A stretch of 56,484 nt of DNA from Nitrospirota bacterium (GCA_013388455.1 JACAFF010000014.1:1-56484), one strand, 5' to 3'. Counted from the first letter of the stretch, positions 33,145-42,832 are shown. Notes: a model not told the origin generated them from the letters alone. Made by a program: numbers and translations.

Positions 33145-33900
33145 ATGAAAAGTGCAGTGCAATATAAAATACATCCTATTGTGATGGGGACAAAAGCCTT
33201 TGATAAAGGCATGATGACTTACCAGCATGACTACGGAAAGCCCTATACAATCCCTATATATTGCTGGTATCTTGAGGGTGGGGATAAAAAAATACTCGTT
33301 GATACTGGAGAGATGGCTCCTTTACTATCTAAAGAGAGGGAAAACTCTATTGGAGGTAAAATCTATAGATTTGAAGAAGGACTTGCCCGTTGGGGGTTAT
33401 CACCTGAACAAATAGATATTGTAATTCATACACATTTACATAATGACCACTGTGAAAATGATTCAAAATGCACAAATGCGGTTTTTTATATACACGAAAA
33501 AGAACTTCAGAGTATACATAATCCACATCCGCTCGATTTCCGTTACATGGAAGACTATATTTCTGACATCGAGAAGAATGGACAAATCATTTCTGTAAAC
33601 AGTGATATAGAAATAGTCCCCGGCATAAAGGTTATTCATACGCCTGCCCACACTGAAGGTGGGATGACAGTTCTTATTGAGACATCGAAGGGAAAAGCTG
33701 CGATAACAGGTTTTTGTGTAATCATGGAGAATTTTAATCCTCCCATGAAAATAAAGGCGATGGAGATGGAGGTTATCCCGCCCGGAACGGTAGTCAATCC
33801 CTACAATGCCTATGACATAATGATAAAAGTCAGGGATACCGCTGATATACTGCTTCCGCTTCATGAACCTCAATTTGCATCGGTTGAATCAATTCCTTAG
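33145..33900 (+). CDS. MBL-fold hydrolase, lactonase-like
   Basis: Protein of 251 residues. The zinc site is HTHLHNDHCEND (about residues 94-105), with PAHTEGGMTV (about 168) and LPLHEP near the end. This is the order in N-acyl-homoserine-lactonase-like MBL proteins (AttM/AiiA relatives), but the substrate is not determined by these motifs. TAAGGAGGGG precedes the ATG. It is the last plus-strand gene before the convergent comEC operon. Confidence 0.78.
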   Translation: MKSAVQYKIHPIVMGTKAFDKGMMTYQHDYGKPYTIPIYCWYLEGGDKKILVDTGEMAPLLSKERENSIGGKIYRFEEGLARWGLSPEQIDIVIHTHLHNDHCENDSKCTNAVFYIHEKELQSIHNPHPLDFRYMEDYISDIEKNGQIISVNSDIEIVPGIKVIHTPAHTEGGMTVLIETSKGKAAITGFCVIMENFNPPMKIKAMEMEVIPPGTVVNPYNAYDIMIKVRDTADILLPLHEPQFASVESIP

Positions 33901-33928
33901 CCAAGATCATTGATGTGCTTAGTTTATC

Positions 33929-34021
33929 AAGACAGGAGATAGTATTTTAGCTCATTCATCGAGTTAAAGAAATTTTTGAGCAATGTCTGCATTATTCGGG
34001 TTAAATACTATGTCCTGTCTT
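33929..34021. repeat. Long inverted repeat between convergent genes
   Basis: Arms at 33929-33949 and 34002-34021 are complementary over about 20 bases with one mismatch and one bulge (AAGACAGGA against TCCTGTCTT, continuing through ATAGTATTT and AAATACTAT), separated by about 52 bases. It lies between the MBL gene and the end of comEC. It may be a bidirectional terminator or a small non-autonomous mobile element. Confidence 0.5.
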
Positions 34022-34064
34022 TACTCGATAAATTTTTGAATGATAATGTGGGTTAGGATTGTGA

Positions 34065-36464
34065 TTACCAGGTCTGAAAAAGTTTTTTCAGATTGCTCAT
34101 TTCTTCTAAAATAGAATTAGCCTGTTTAAATTGGGAATCCTTATATGTTTTAATCTTAAGTCCAGTAGCTGATTCGGTAATTTTGATCGCTCCGTGAATG
34201 TCTGTCCTGAATATTTCTGCTCCATCTAATGCATCTATGGTATCCTGGTGTGGATGCCCAAATGTATTTCCACGTCCGCAACTGATTACAGCTATTTGCG
34301 GAGATACTGAACGAAAGAAGGGCTGATAGGCAGATGTTTTTCCGCCATGATGTGGAACTTTCAATACATTACTTTTCAACCAATCACCAATATGCAGTAT
34401 ACTCTCTTCAGCCTCTTCTTCGATATCTCCGGTAAAGAGAAATGAGTGATTAATGCTCTGAATTTTTAGAACCAGCGAGTCGTTATTAGCCTCGTCATCT
34501 TCTTCACTAGATAATGTGTAGAATTCAGGATATGGATGAAGAATATAAATAGAATAATTATCTCCATCAATCCTATCACCCCTGTTGAATGCACGAAAGG
34601 TTAACTTATCTGGTATCTCAGAAAAAATCATACGTCCGTTATGCCAGATTTCTCTAATCTCGAATCTATCCAGTAAATAATATAGACCCCCAGTGTGGTC
34701 AGGATGGCTATGTGAAAGTATGAGGGCATCTATAGTTCTTTTACCTCTATAATCAAGGAATGTGGCGGTTTCCCTTCCAGTTTTACCCGTGTCTGTTACA
34801 ATTGTTTTGCCATCAGGAAGCTCAATGACTGCAGAATCCCCTTGCCCGACATCAAGAAATGTGATTTCAATATATTTTTTTTCAAAGATTGTGAATGAGA
34901 AGTAAATAAGCACAGGAATAAAAGGGATTAGAATGGTATACCTCTGTCTTGACGAAATATTACCCTTCCCCCCACCCCCTCCCTCACTGGGAAGGGGAGA
35001 GAGGGAGAGGGAAGAAGTATTTTTTGGTAAAAGAAAATAAAAAATGAACCCAACATAGAAGAGTAGTACTAATATTGGAGGAAAATTTGGAATTTTTATA
35101 GCTGCAAATGGAATTTCAGAGAAAAGTCTTACAAGCGAAATACTAAATTTAGTTAAAAATTCGATAAGTGGAGTAAAGATGAAATAACCAGAAACAAGAT
35201 ATAAAAATGATGATAAAACAGAAAGTGGTATGATGATAAAACCAATAAGAGGTGCTACTAATAGATTCGAGATAGGGGATATGAAAGAAAAATAGTGAAA
35301 ATAATATGCTACTAATGGAGCGATTCCAATTGACGCTGAAATTGGAATAAGTAGAATATTTTTGATATATTTCATTATCCTATGGTCTTTTTCTGTTTTT
35401 TTATCTTTAATGAACATGCCTATAAAAAATACAGCTATAAAAGAAAGCTGAAAAGAAAGACTGAATATATGTTCTGGATTCCATAACGCTATTATTAATG
35501 CAGCAAACAGAAGTGAATTTAACCAGAAACCTTTTCTGCCGATGATCATCCCGAATAGAAAAAGGCTTATCATTATGAATGATCTGACCGCAGGAATGCT
35601 GGAACCGGAAATGCCGAGATAGGTTAACATAAAAGGGAAGCTTAATAACGCAGCAGCTTGTGCAGGAGTCAAAAAAATCGTTATTTTCTGTAAGATACTG
35701 TATGGAAGAATTTTAATAATCAGACGAAATATACCAAATAGAAGCACAGAGAATAAACCGAAATGCGTGCCAGAGATGCTAAGTATATGTGCCAGTCCTG
35801 TTCTATTAAAAGCATTTTTCAAATCTTCATTCATAAGTGCCCTGTGCCCAGTTGTAATTGATGAAATCAGAGCTGCAGAATCTTTTGTAAAATGCTTTTC
35901 TATATATACATTGATTCTATTCCGGCAATCTTGAATCTTTTTATTCAATGAAATAATCTTTTCCCCTTCATTATATATATCGAGAACATTTGCATACCTA
36001 TGTTGGTTTAATTGCTCACCCGGGTTCAATCTTTCTCTATTTTTCAGAAACTTTATTCTGAGTTTGCATTTTAGTCCAGGTTCAAATGGTTCGTCAGAAA
36101 AAAGTGTAATTTCCTGATTATCGAGTTCCTGGAGATATTGCTGACTGTTACTATCTACTGCAGATGCTATCCTGAAGATTTGATTGTATGTATCGTTATT
36201 ATTTTTTATTGGATAAGATACAAAAATGCCGTTTACCGTAACTTCCCTTCCAAAATAATGCAGAAGTAGATCTGGTTCATATCTGATATAAGCGTATGAA
36301 ATTCCTGTAATGATTCCAGTGAGTATGATTAATACAGGAATAAATTTTCTTTTTAATAATATAATAAGAGAAATAAGCACTATGGTAAAAATGGAAGAAA
36401 ATGGAAAATAGGGAAAAACTTTAAAAATAACTACGCCTGTAAGAAATGCTATGAAAAAATGCAT
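34065..36464 (-). CDS. comEC: ComEC/Rec2 DNA-uptake channel protein
   Basis: Inner-membrane protein of 799 residues that passes single-stranded DNA into the cytoplasm during transformation. An N-terminal DUF4131 part is followed by the competence domain with many helices (HILSISGTHFGLFSVLLF at about 228) and a C-terminal MBL nuclease-like domain (DVGQGDSA and LSHSHPDHTGG at about 583). The segment at about residues 484-501 (LPSEGGGGGKG) is encoded by an inserted GC-rich repeat at 34962-35013 that keeps the frame. It overlaps glmM by one base and is the last gene of the cdaA operon. Confidence 0.9.
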   Translation of the reverse strand: MHFFIAFLTGVVIFKVFPYFPFSSIFTIVLISLIILLKRKFIPVLIILTGIITGISYAYIRYEPDLLLHYFGREVTVNGIFVSYPIKNNNDTYNQIFRIASAVDSNSQQYLQELDNQEITLFSDEPFEPGLKCKLRIKFLKNRERLNPGEQLNQHRYANVLDIYNEGEKIISLNKKIQDCRNRINVYIEKHFTKDSAALISSITTGHRALMNEDLKNAFNRTGLAHILSISGTHFGLFSVLLFGIFRLIIKILPYSILQKITIFLTPAQAAALLSFPFMLTYLGISGSSIPAVRSFIMISLFLFGMIIGRKGFWLNSLLFAALIIALWNPEHIFSLSFQLSFIAVFFIGMFIKDKKTEKDHRIMKYIKNILLIPISASIGIAPLVAYYFHYFSFISPISNLLVAPLIGFIIIPLSVLSSFLYLVSGYFIFTPLIEFLTKFSISLVRLFSEIPFAAIKIPNFPPILVLLFYVGFIFYFLLPKNTSSLSLSPLPSEGGGGGKGNISSRQRYTILIPFIPVLIYFSFTIFEKKYIEITFLDVGQGDSAVIELPDGKTIVTDTGKTGRETATFLDYRGKRTIDALILSHSHPDHTGGLYYLLDRFEIREIWHNGRMIFSEIPDKLTFRAFNRGDRIDGDNYSIYILHPYPEFYTLSSEEDDEANNDSLVLKIQSINHSFLFTGDIEEEAEESILHIGDWLKSNVLKVPHHGGKTSAYQPFFRSVSPQIAVISCGRGNTFGHPHQDTIDALDGAEIFRTDIHGAIKITESATGLKIKTYKDSQFKQANSILEEMSNLKKLFQTW
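34962..35013. repeat. GC-rich palindromic repeat inside comEC
   Basis: A strongly C-rich then G-rich segment (CCTTCCCCCCACCCCCTCCC, then TGGGAAGGGGAGAGAGGGAG) stands out from the AT-rich surroundings. It is of the type of the common REP-like elements with CCCTCACTGGGAAGGGGAGAGG cores. It sits in frame in a linker after the transmembrane competence domain. Confidence 0.6.
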
Positions 36465-37810
36465 CAGGCCATCTTTTCTTTAATCACCCTGACTATATCT
36501 TTCCCGAGCTTTGTAATAAGCCTTCTGTCAATTCCTTCAAGCATAATTCTTAATTTTGGCTCAGTCCCTGAAGGTCTGACGAGTATCCTTCCCGAGTCTA
36601 TAAGTCGTTTTTCTGCATAATGTATTACATCCATAATTTCAGGTATATCTCTGAAATCAATATTTTGTCTAATGGTAACATTCATTAGAACCTGTGGGTA
36701 AAGCTTTATATTAGCAGCGAGTTTCGAAAGAGGTGAATCTTTCTTTTTCATCAAATGCATAACCTGGACCGCTGTGAGAGGGCCATCTCCAGTTGTATTA
36801 TGATCAAGAAATACAATATGTCCTGATTGTTCGCCCCCGAGATTGAATCCACCTTCGAGCATTTTTTCAACAACGAACCTATCTCCAACTTTTGTCCTGA
36901 TTAGTTTTATCCCGCTACTTTTTAAAAATTTTTCAAGTCCAAGATTGCTCATCACTGTTGCTACAACAGTGTTTTTACTTAGTGTATTATTATTTTTCAT
37001 TTCTACTGCCCACATTCCCATTATCTTATCACCATCTACAATATTGCCTTTTTCGTCACAAAATAGAGCCCTGTCTCCATCTCCATCATGAGCTATACCT
37101 ATATCTGCCTTATGCTGTTTTACTGCTTTTTGCAAACCTTCAATATTAAGAGAACCGCAGCCTGCATTAATATTTTTTCCATCAGGCTTATTGTTGATAG
37201 AAATTACATCTGCTCCAAGCTCACATAAAAGCCATGGGGTAGTTTTATATGTAGCTCCATTTGCACAGTCAATTACTACCTTCATACCCTCAAAAGTAGT
37301 GCCCCTCGGTATAGTTGATTTGATATATTCTATGTAACGACCTGTTGCATCGTCCAGACGATAGGCTTTACCTATATCTGGTCCTTTTGCTCTAAGCTTT
37401 GAGAGTTCATCGTCATGTACGAGTTCTTCTATCTTTTTTTCAAGTGCATCAGGTAGCTTGAAACCTTTAGAAGAGAAAAATTTTATTCCATTATCTTCAA
37501 ACGGATTGTGAGATGCAGAGATAACAATTCCTGCATCAAGTCTTAATGTCCTTGTAAGGAATGCTATCCCTGGTGTAGGAAGTGGTCCAACAAGTGTAAC
37601 ATTCATTCCCATCGAACAGATACCTGAAGTAAGAGCACTCTCTATCATATAACCTGACAGCCGTGTATCCTTTCCTATTAGGATCATATTTCTGCCATGT
37701 TTTTCTCTAAGAAGGCTTGCTATAGCCATACCAATTCTCAAAACCGTTTCAGGTGTCATAGGAGATCTATTAACTGTGCCTCTTATCCCATCTGTTCCAA
37801 AAAGCTTCAT
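36464..37810 (-). CDS. glmM: Phosphoglucosamine mutase
   Basis: Enzyme of 448 residues converting glucosamine-6-phosphate to glucosamine-1-phosphate for UDP-GlcNAc synthesis. It has the N-terminal FGTDGIRGTVN, phospho-serine loop SASHNPFEDNGIKFF (about 98-112), metal loop DGDGDR (about 241-246), substrate loop GGEQSGHIVF (about 325) and C-terminal RPSGTEPKLRIM. Length and motifs are complete. It follows cdaR by three bases, the classic cdaA-cdaR-glmM order in which GlmM also modulates diadenylate cyclase in Firmicutes. Confidence 0.94.
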   Translation of the reverse strand: MKLFGTDGIRGTVNRSPMTPETVLRIGMAIASLLREKHGRNMILIGKDTRLSGYMIESALTSGICSMGMNVTLVGPLPTPGIAFLTRTLRLDAGIVISASHNPFEDNGIKFFSSKGFKLPDALEKKIEELVHDDELSKLRAKGPDIGKAYRLDDATGRYIEYIKSTIPRGTTFEGMKVVIDCANGATYKTTPWLLCELGADVISINNKPDGKNINAGCGSLNIEGLQKAVKQHKADIGIAHDGDGDRALFCDEKGNIVDGDKIMGMWAVEMKNNNTLSKNTVVATVMSNLGLEKFLKSSGIKLIRTKVGDRFVVEKMLEGGFNLGGEQSGHIVFLDHNTTGDGPLTAVQVMHLMKKKDSPLSKLAANIKLYPQVLMNVTIRQNIDFRDIPEIMDVIHYAEKRLIDSGRILVRPSGTEPKLRIMLEGIDRRLITKLGKDIVRVIKEKMA

Positions 37811-37813
37811 TGT

Positions 37814-38458
37814 TCATTTCTCCACATTCACTCTTATTTTGATAACATCGGGCTTAGCCCGGATATTCTTACCTTTTAAGTCAAGTTTCAAATCCTGAGA
37901 AAATGACTCAGTGATACCTGTTATATCCAGAGGCTCGGTCTTTAGTTTATTAATCTTTCTGACTTCAGATTTTGAACCTTCGACTACAACAGTAGGTGGC
38001 TCTATAGTTACAGACCTAACAGAATAATCTTTTTCCAGTTCACCTATTATAACAGGACTTACCTTGACAGTTTTTGATAAAGTCTCTTCTGTGGTTATTT
38101 TTAGACTTGATGGATTTATATTCGATACCGTAATACCATGCGGGGTTTTAATATCATCACGTGTTATGTAATAGACATTATCGCCTTTTTTTGTTTTACT
38201 AAGGTCGATTGAAATCCTGATATCCGAGGGCTTGAGGTTTCTGATAAATCTTTCCTGTCCTTTAACATTAAGACTGATCATTTTTACTGTATTATTAACC
38301 ATCTCGAGACCCGGAGGAATATTTTTAAACTCCACCGGGACATCAAGGTACATCTCGGATTGACCTCGTGAAGTTACGTAAAACCACAAAACGATAGATA
38401 AGAATATTGCAGCGATCTTTAATCCAAAATTTTTTGAAAAGATATTTTCCTTTTTCAT
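37814..38458 (-). CDS. cdaR: YbbR-domain regulator of diadenylate cyclase
   Basis: Protein of 214 residues with an N-terminal membrane anchor (LKIAAIFLSIVLWFYVTS, about residues 13-30) followed by two YbbR domains in the periplasm (YLDVPVEFKNIPPGLEM, and later VEGSKSEVRKINKLKT). CdaR proteins bind and tune CdaA. It overlaps cdaA by four bases (ATGA). Family members in Firmicutes have three or four YbbR repeats; two here is a short version typical of Gram-negatives. Confidence 0.87.
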   Translation of the reverse strand: MKKENIFSKNFGLKIAAIFLSIVLWFYVTSRGQSEMYLDVPVEFKNIPPGLEMVNNTVKMISLNVKGQERFIRNLKPSDIRISIDLSKTKKGDNVYYITRDDIKTPHGITVSNINPSSLKITTEETLSKTVKVSPVIIGELEKDYSVRSVTIEPPTVVVEGSKSEVRKINKLKTEPLDITGITESFSQDLKLDLKGKNIRAKPDVIKIRVNVEK

Positions 38459-39204
38459 TTCATTGCTTTTTTAGTAAATAAATCAGTCAGTGCGTCTCTG
38501 AGCAAGCCCAGATCAAAAGGCCTCTCTAATTTTCCATTTATCGCCATTGATATCGCACCGGTCTCTTCCGAAACGATTATTACAACAGCATCAGTCTCTT
38601 CTGAAAGCCCGATTCCTGCCCGGTGGCGTGTTCCCAGTGATCTGCTTATATCACTCTCTGTAGTGATAGGTAGAAAACATCCTGCAGCAACAATTCTGTT
38701 GCCTTTTATTACAACAGCTCCATCATGAATGGGAGATGTCGGATGAAAAATACTTAACAACACCTCTTTTGATACCTTTGCATCAAGTGGAGTGCCTATT
38801 TCGACAAAGTCCTTGAGACTCGTTTCACGCTCAATAGCAATAAGAGCGCCGATTTTTCTGTTAGAGAGTGCTATGGTAGCTTTAATAATCTCATCGAGTG
38901 ATTTCAACTCCTCGGCAGAAGTGAGCGTATGGAGGAAACGTGCTTCTCCCATCTGTGCAAGTGCTCTTCTTATTTCAGGCTGGAAGAGTATGATGATAGC
39001 AATAACAATATGTGTCCAGAAACTTTGTATTAGCCAGTCAACTGTATAGAGTTCAAAATATCTTGATAGTATAGATGCCAGCAACAGGACTCCGAGCCCG
39101 CCAAGCATCTGGGCAGCTCTCGTTCCCTTTATCAACAGCAGCAGGCGATAGAGTATGATTGACATAAGTATGATATCTATCGCATCCTGCCATCTGAATT
39201 CCAT
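38455..39204 (-). CDS. cdaA: Membrane diadenylate cyclase
   Basis: Enzyme of 249 residues making c-di-AMP from two ATP. Three transmembrane helices (about residues 8-75) precede the DAC domain with DGAVVIKGNRIVAAGC (about 155-170) and the RHRAGIGLSEETDA motif (about 190-203). It opens the cdaA-cdaR-glmM-comEC operon on the minus strand; TTGGAGC precedes the ATG. c-di-AMP usually controls potassium and osmolyte balance and cell-wall homeostasis. Confidence 0.92.
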   Translation of the reverse strand: MEFRWQDAIDIILMSIILYRLLLLIKGTRAAQMLGGLGVLLLASILSRYFELYTVDWLIQSFWTHIVIAIIILFQPEIRRALAQMGEARFLHTLTSAEELKSLDEIIKATIALSNRKIGALIAIERETSLKDFVEIGTPLDAKVSKEVLLSIFHPTSPIHDGAVVIKGNRIVAAGCFLPITTESDISRSLGTRHRAGIGLSEETDAVVIIVSEETGAISMAINGKLERPFDLGLLRDALTDLFTKKAMK

Positions 39205-39285
39205 AAATGCTCCAATTAAAATAAAACTTTTGCTTAATATGATACCATATATTTAACACATTGGAGGAATATTAATAAAATCTCA

Positions 39286-39324
39286 GATCCAGCAATAAAA
39301 TGACAGAAGCCCTGTATAATTTGT
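39286..39324. repeat. Dispersed intergenic repeat, copy 2
   Basis: Starts GATCCAGCAATAAAATGACA and matches 6545-6583 over about 39 bases with scattered substitutions. It lies in the divergent gap between cdaA and the maturation-protease-like gene. Confidence 0.55.
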
Positions 39325-39497
39325 AATTCCAAGCAAAACAAGGAATCTCAAAGCATTACAAATTTACTGAGAATTACCTGCATAAGAGACGAATATATTG
39401 ACAACACTTCAAATTATAATTGATAATTTTAATTATAGAATAGTTCATTCTCTAAAGAGTGTGAAAGACTATATAAAATCTATGAGGTGATTAAAGA

Positions 39498-39953
39498 ATG
39501 GAAAAGAATATTTTGATTTTGTGCTGCGGCTATCCTTTTGAAACTGATAAAGCATTTGGCTATCAAGTGGCAAAAATTCTGGAAAAGATGAATCTACCTG
39601 AAAATGTTGATTTAATGGAAGTGGGTGAATCTGCCTGTATGATTCCAAGTTTTATTGATGGCAAGGAAAAATTAATTGTTATTGATTATTTTCAAACAGG
39701 ACAAACACCAGGTACTATAGTTCGATTAAAACAAGAAGAGGTTCCTTTGACAGTCAATGGAGTGACAGACGTTCCTAAATTACATCTTATAGAAACTCTA
39801 GAACAAATAGCTATTAGTGGAAAACTTCCAGAGACTACATTTATCGGAGTGGTGCCAAAAGATATCACAACAGTAGGCACAAGTTTAACTCCTGAAATAG
39901 GCGAAAAGATTCCGGAAGTGGTTAATCTTATTATTAAAGAAATCAAAAATTAA
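39498..39953 (+). CDS. Hydrogenase maturation protease-like protein
   Basis: Protein of 151 residues resembling HyaD/HycI peptidases, which remove the C-terminal tail of the [NiFe]-hydrogenase large subunit after nickel insertion. The GNPLxxDDGFG-like start appears as CCGYPFETDKAFG (about residues 8-20), the central Asp as LIVIDYFQTGQTPGT (about 55-69), the His as LHLIETLEQIA (about 92), and EIGEKIPEVV near the end. The start motif keeps its acidic residue but departs from consensus. No hydrogenase structural gene is in the window. TTGACA (39398) and TGATAA (39421) may be its promoter. Confidence 0.65.
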   Translation: MEKNILILCCGYPFETDKAFGYQVAKILEKMNLPENVDLMEVGESACMIPSFIDGKEKLIVIDYFQTGQTPGTIVRLKQEEVPLTVNGVTDVPKLHLIETLEQIAISGKLPETTFIGVVPKDITTVGTSLTPEIGEKIPEVVNLIIKEIKN

Positions 39954-39961
39954 TATAAGGG

Positions 39962-41023
39962 TTAAGGATAAGTAGCTGGATCATGGTTTCTACTGTGACA
40001 GTTTAGAAAACACTGGCCAGTTTTATTCCCAAGGTCTATAAAGTCTAAATTTCCACTATCAGAATGACCTATAGAAGGAGACTCTAAATCTATAAGATGA
40101 GTATATTGGATGCTTCCGTGGGGATTATGACATGTCCTGCAGGAAGCCCCGACTATTGAAATATGAAGATTATGATAAAAGAAACTTTCATTACTTAATA
40201 TACTATTTCTATTATGACATTGATAACAAAGCTGATAAGCAAATTCGCTTTCAGGTCCATCATCATGATTAAAATTCATTTTGAGTATGTGCTCATAATC
40301 TGAGCCATGTGGACCTTTTGGTCCGTCCAAATTATTATTCCCGTGGCAATCACTACATTTTATCATACTTAAAGATGTTAATGGAAAAATGAGACTCGGG
40401 ACATCACTATTTTTTCCGCTGCCAACAACAGGATGATATGACGGATTCAATAAATTAAACATTGTTGCTTTATTTGTCTGGTCTACGGGTAAATTCGCAC
40501 TGTTAGAGTGACACTTAAAGCATAATTCATATTCAGAATTGATATTTTGTACTATGAATCCTTGACTGTTAAACCCTTTAATACCAAATGTTATATCATC
40601 TTTTTTTACATAATGATAATTATGACAGTCAATACATTCTGAGTGTCTTGGAGTAGAAGGATTTAATTCGGGTAATGCTTCACCATATTGATGAATACCA
40701 GTATTTTCTATTGGGTGATGATACGGCTTTCCAAATTCTTTTTCTATATTTGTTAAATCGACATCATCAGAAAGATACCCCATTTGTTTCATCAGGTTTC
40801 TTATATCATCGTATCCGTGACACCTGAAGCAAAATTTTTCTTTTTGTTCTGGAAGCATAGGGGTATTGAAAATGCCGTGCCCTTTATGACAACTTCCACA
40901 TCCTTTGGGCAATTTATTTTTATCAAGATGCAAATAATCACTTAGTTCTTGAGGATGAATCTCAAATGTAGGAAATGTAATTAGAATAAAGAATGTAATT
41001 ATTAAAATTCTTTTAATGAACAT
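39962..41023 (-). CDS. Multiheme cytochrome c, 8 haem motifs
   Basis: Periplasmic or outer-surface cytochrome. I start at Met 41023 (MFIKRILIITFFILITFPTF, a clear signal peptide) although the frame is open to 41071. Seven CxxCH motifs (CGSCH, CFRCH, CIDCH, CFKCH, CSDCH, CYQCH, CRTCH) and one CFLNCH with three residues between the cysteines give eight likely haems. Several have CHNPHG or CHKGHG context of the doubled CxxCH domain. It starts six bases after the upstream cytochrome's stop and ends the minus-strand cluster. Confidence 0.82.
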   Translation of the reverse strand: MFIKRILIITFFILITFPTFEIHPQELSDYLHLDKNKLPKGCGSCHKGHGIFNTPMLPEQKEKFCFRCHGYDDIRNLMKQMGYLSDDVDLTNIEKEFGKPYHHPIENTGIHQYGEALPELNPSTPRHSECIDCHNYHYVKKDDITFGIKGFNSQGFIVQNINSEYELCFKCHSNSANLPVDQTNKATMFNLLNPSYHPVVGSGKNSDVPSLIFPLTSLSMIKCSDCHGNNNLDGPKGPHGSDYEHILKMNFNHDDGPESEFAYQLCYQCHNRNSILSNESFFYHNLHISIVGASCRTCHNPHGSIQYTHLIDLESPSIGHSDSGNLDFIDLGNKTGQCFLNCHSRNHDPATYP

Positions 41024-41028
41024 ATTGT

Positions 41029-41748
41029 TTAATGTCCTATTATTGTTGATAATGTATGACAGACAAGGCATACTTCATCATATGTAGTTTTTCTCCATAA
41101 CGGTGGAGCATCTATTCCGCCCTTTCCTCCATGAGGATCGTGACAAGATGAACATTGAACGCCGTATCCATCCTGTGTCTGATAAAGTTTTACATCTTGG
41201 TCTATAATAGGCCAATTTAAATGTATGAGATATGGATCTGCATTTCTGATGTTTGCTAATATGGCATCAAATTTTATGGATATCGGATGACCACCTGATA
41301 AATCCGTTCCTAAATATCCTGACGCCCCTGGTCTAAGTCTTCCAAGTTCAATAATATCTTCAATATTTACCATTTCGATTTTACCTTTTTTTGTAATAAT
41401 CGCTCCGATGGCTACAGTTCCATCATGGCAACTGAGACAGAGACGAGAAACACCATCAATAGGTGGAGCATCTGCTTCTGAGGAATATGATTTCAATGTA
41501 TCACTTGTGTAATGCGTATAATAATTGACGGGCGTGATTTCATGTCCCCACAAAGGATAATCAGGATAGGCATTATGAGGTGTATGACAGAATATACAGA
41601 TTTCTGTTTCTTTTGTAGACTTTATATTGCCAAGACCTGATATTGAAAGATTATGCTTTGTATTTATTATTGCGGTAGATTCTTTAGAAAAACTAAAAAG
41701 TAGAAAAAGACATAAAATGAAAAGATAAATTAGCTGTTTAACTTTCAT
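41029..41748 (-). CDS. Multiheme cytochrome c, 4 haem motifs
   Basis: Exported cytochrome of 239 residues with signal peptide (MKVKQLIYLFILCLFLLFSF) and four CxxCH motifs: CIFCHTPHN (about 52), CLSCHDGT (about 103), CSSCHDPHGG (about 195) and CLVCH near the end. The CHTPH and CHDPHG contexts are those of cytochromes in metal-reducing bacteria with extracellular electron conduits. It is followed directly by the 8-haem cytochrome and preceded by an NHL lipoprotein. Confidence 0.84.
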   Translation of the reverse strand: MKVKQLIYLFILCLFLLFSFSKESTAIINTKHNLSISGLGNIKSTKETEICIFCHTPHNAYPDYPLWGHEITPVNYYTHYTSDTLKSYSSEADAPPIDGVSRLCLSCHDGTVAIGAIITKKGKIEMVNIEDIIELGRLRPGASGYLGTDLSGGHPISIKFDAILANIRNADPYLIHLNWPIIDQDVKLYQTQDGYGVQCSSCHDPHGGKGGIDAPPLWRKTTYDEVCLVCHTLSTIIGH

Positions 41749-41758
41749 TTAAACCTCT

Positions 41759-42832
41759 TTATACATCAGTCTTAATATATTTGAATATCTGTATTCTTCT
41801 ATTATATGAGTCCGCAACATAAATATAATCATTTTTATCAATAAAGATACCCCCTGGAATTAAAAAATGTCCCTTTTTAAGACCTGTTCCTCCTAATATA
41901 AGAAGTAACGTGCCATTTCTATCAAATATCTGGACAACGTCAAATTCTGAATCTACAACATAAATATGTCCTTCTGAGTCTACTGCTATTCCTTTAGGTT
42001 TTGAGAAATTACCTATTGCATCTCCATGCTTTCCAAAAGAAGAAACAAAATTTCCGTCTATGTCAAAAATCTGCACACGAAAGTTAAGTGAGTCTGTGAT
42101 ATATATATAACCATTTGAATCTATAAAAATATGTGTTGGATAATGGAACTCTCCATGTCCCTTTCCATTTTGACCAAAACAATAAAGAAGTTTTTCATTA
42201 TCTTTAGAGAACACTAATATTTTATCCCCTAAGGTATCCACAACGTATAGCCTATCTTTGTAAATTGCTAATCCTGTTGGTCTTCCAAAGAGTTTATCTG
42301 AGCCTATTTCTCCGAGATATTTACCATCATCACTAAATATAAAAATTTTTTTTAAATACGAATCTGATATATATATTTTTCCATTAATATCAATGGCTAC
42401 ACCAATGGGTGAGATAAGATGTTGGTCCTTTGCGTCTGTTATCTGAAAATAATTTTTCTTTTTTTGGTCAAAGATGTGAACGAGAAAAAGGCCGGGATCT
42501 GTTACGTATATTTTCTCCTCCTGAACATATATACCATGTGGTCTTAACATTAAATTTTCTGATTCTTCTTTGCCTGTGAGAGAGTCGATTACTTTTTTTA
42601 GCCAGTTTTTCTTTATACCAAAATCTAAAGAACTTGAAATGCTCTGAATAAATCTAATTTTTGCTTCATAAGGAGGAGGTGGCCATACCATTTCATTTTC
42701 TTTTTGGATTGTATTGTTTTGTTTCAGTTGTTGGTCAAGGGAAGCACATGCCTCTACCAGTAGTAGAAGGCAAAGTAATAAATAAAAGTATTTTAATTTC
42801 CTCAAAAAAGATAAATTATAACTAATTATCAA
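41759..42832 (-). CDS. NHL-repeat lipoprotein
   Basis: Protein of 357 residues. A hydrophobic start ends in a lipobox (LLVEACASL, Cys at about 29), so it is probably anchored to the outer or inner membrane. The mature part begins VWPPPPYEAKIRFIQS and is a six-bladed NHL beta-propeller with repeated I/VYVTDS and VQIFDxxG motifs (for example YIYITDSLNFRVQIFDIDGN). NHL proteins are protein-binding scaffolds. A paralogue lies on the other side of the beta-barrel gene at 44663; the start overlaps the barrel gene by four bases. Confidence 0.84.
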   Translation of the reverse strand: MIISYNLSFLRKLKYFYLLLCLLLLVEACASLDQQLKQNNTIQKENEMVWPPPPYEAKIRFIQSISSSLDFGIKKNWLKKVIDSLTGKEESENLMLRPHGIYVQEEKIYVTDPGLFLVHIFDQKKKNYFQITDAKDQHLISPIGVAIDINGKIYISDSYLKKIFIFSDDGKYLGEIGSDKLFGRPTGLAIYKDRLYVVDTLGDKILVFSKDNEKLLYCFGQNGKGHGEFHYPTHIFIDSNGYIYITDSLNFRVQIFDIDGNFVSSFGKHGDAIGNFSKPKGIAVDSEGHIYVVDSEFDVVQIFDRNGTLLLILGGTGLKKGHFLIPGGIFIDKNDYIYVADSYNRRIQIFKYIKTDV

